5,483 bases of DNA from Desulfuromonadales bacterium (lineage in GTDB: Bacteria; Desulfobacterota; Desulfuromonadia; Desulfuromonadales; BM103): the NCBI GenBank assembly GCA_030630015.1, contig DAOVNV010000164.1:1-5483 (forward strand), written 5' to 3'. This document shows positions 5,415-5,483 of this stretch, piece by piece. Positions within the stretch are counted from its first letter, which is position 1. Every line of letters starts with the position of its first letter. The notes beneath the pieces are model-generated. The model saw only the letters and a list, made by a program, of their open reading frames with translations, was not told the DNA's origin and did no database searches. A program made the translations under genes and the position numbers.

Positions 5415-5483
5415 ATGCTGGATACCGAGGTCCGTGAAGGCCTGACATTTGACGATGTACTGCTTCTTCCCGCCCATTCTCAG
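5415..5483 (+). CDS. guaB: IMP dehydrogenase, N-terminus (partial)
   Basis: The first 23 codons are present and run off the window edge. The translation contains GLTFDDVLLLPAHSQ (9-23), the highly conserved N-terminal signature of inosine-5'-monophosphate dehydrogenase, which oxidises IMP to XMP with NAD in guanine nucleotide synthesis. The catalytic cysteine loop lies beyond the window. The ATG at 5415 has GGAGG (5403-5407) 7 nt upstream. An ATG at 5410 is in another frame and gives an unrelated short peptide. The 268-bp gap after truA, with an inverted repeat and candidate promoters, suggests guaB is transcribed separately. Confidence 0.93.
   Translation, partial: MLDTEVREGLTFDDVLLLPAHSQ

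Overview
The window reads as ordinary chromosomal DNA of a Gram-negative bacterium. The E. coli-like LeuB and Asd sequences, a response regulator fused to a PilZ domain, and moderately GC-rich genes next to very AT-rich spacers together suggest a deltaproteobacterium of the Desulfuromonas/Pelobacter/Geobacter kind. That placement is inferred from general familiarity and not from a search.

Layout. At the left edge (1-32, minus strand) are the first codons of a gene whose product starts like an exported protein. A very AT-rich spacer follows (33-305), holding an imperfect 50-bp tandem repeat. A minus-strand gene (306-1043) encodes a receiver-PilZ protein whose receiver lacks the usual phosphoacceptor aspartate. 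The 240-bp divergent region (1044-1283) has a good sigma-70-type promoter on each strand, with two adjacent palindromes sharing the same central pentamer between them.

To the right on the plus strand lie leuB (3-isopropylmalate dehydrogenase) and asd (aspartate-semialdehyde dehydrogenase), 39 bp apart and ended by a strong intrinsic terminator. Next come an ECF-type (CbiQ/EcfT) transporter membrane protein and truA (tRNA pseudouridine synthase), whose stop and start codons overlap. A 268-bp spacer then carries a large interrupted inverted repeat, followed by the start of guaB (IMP dehydrogenase), which runs off the window.

How the genes relate. leuB and asd serve leucine and aspartate-family amino-acid synthesis and probably share one transcript. 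Asd also feeds the diaminopimelate branch for cell wall and lysine. The order leuB-asd-x-truA resembles the leuB-asd-...-truA order of pseudomonads, with the transporter gene here occupying the middle position. The transporter and truA genes are translationally coupled but have no obvious shared function. guaB (guanine nucleotide synthesis) appears to have its own promoter.

I see no evidence for a new defence, mobile or RNA system. The points most worth checking are the transporter protein without recognisable Ala-Arg-Gly coupling motifs, the degenerate receiver, the paired palindromes, the inverted repeat before guaB and the AT-rich tandem repeat.
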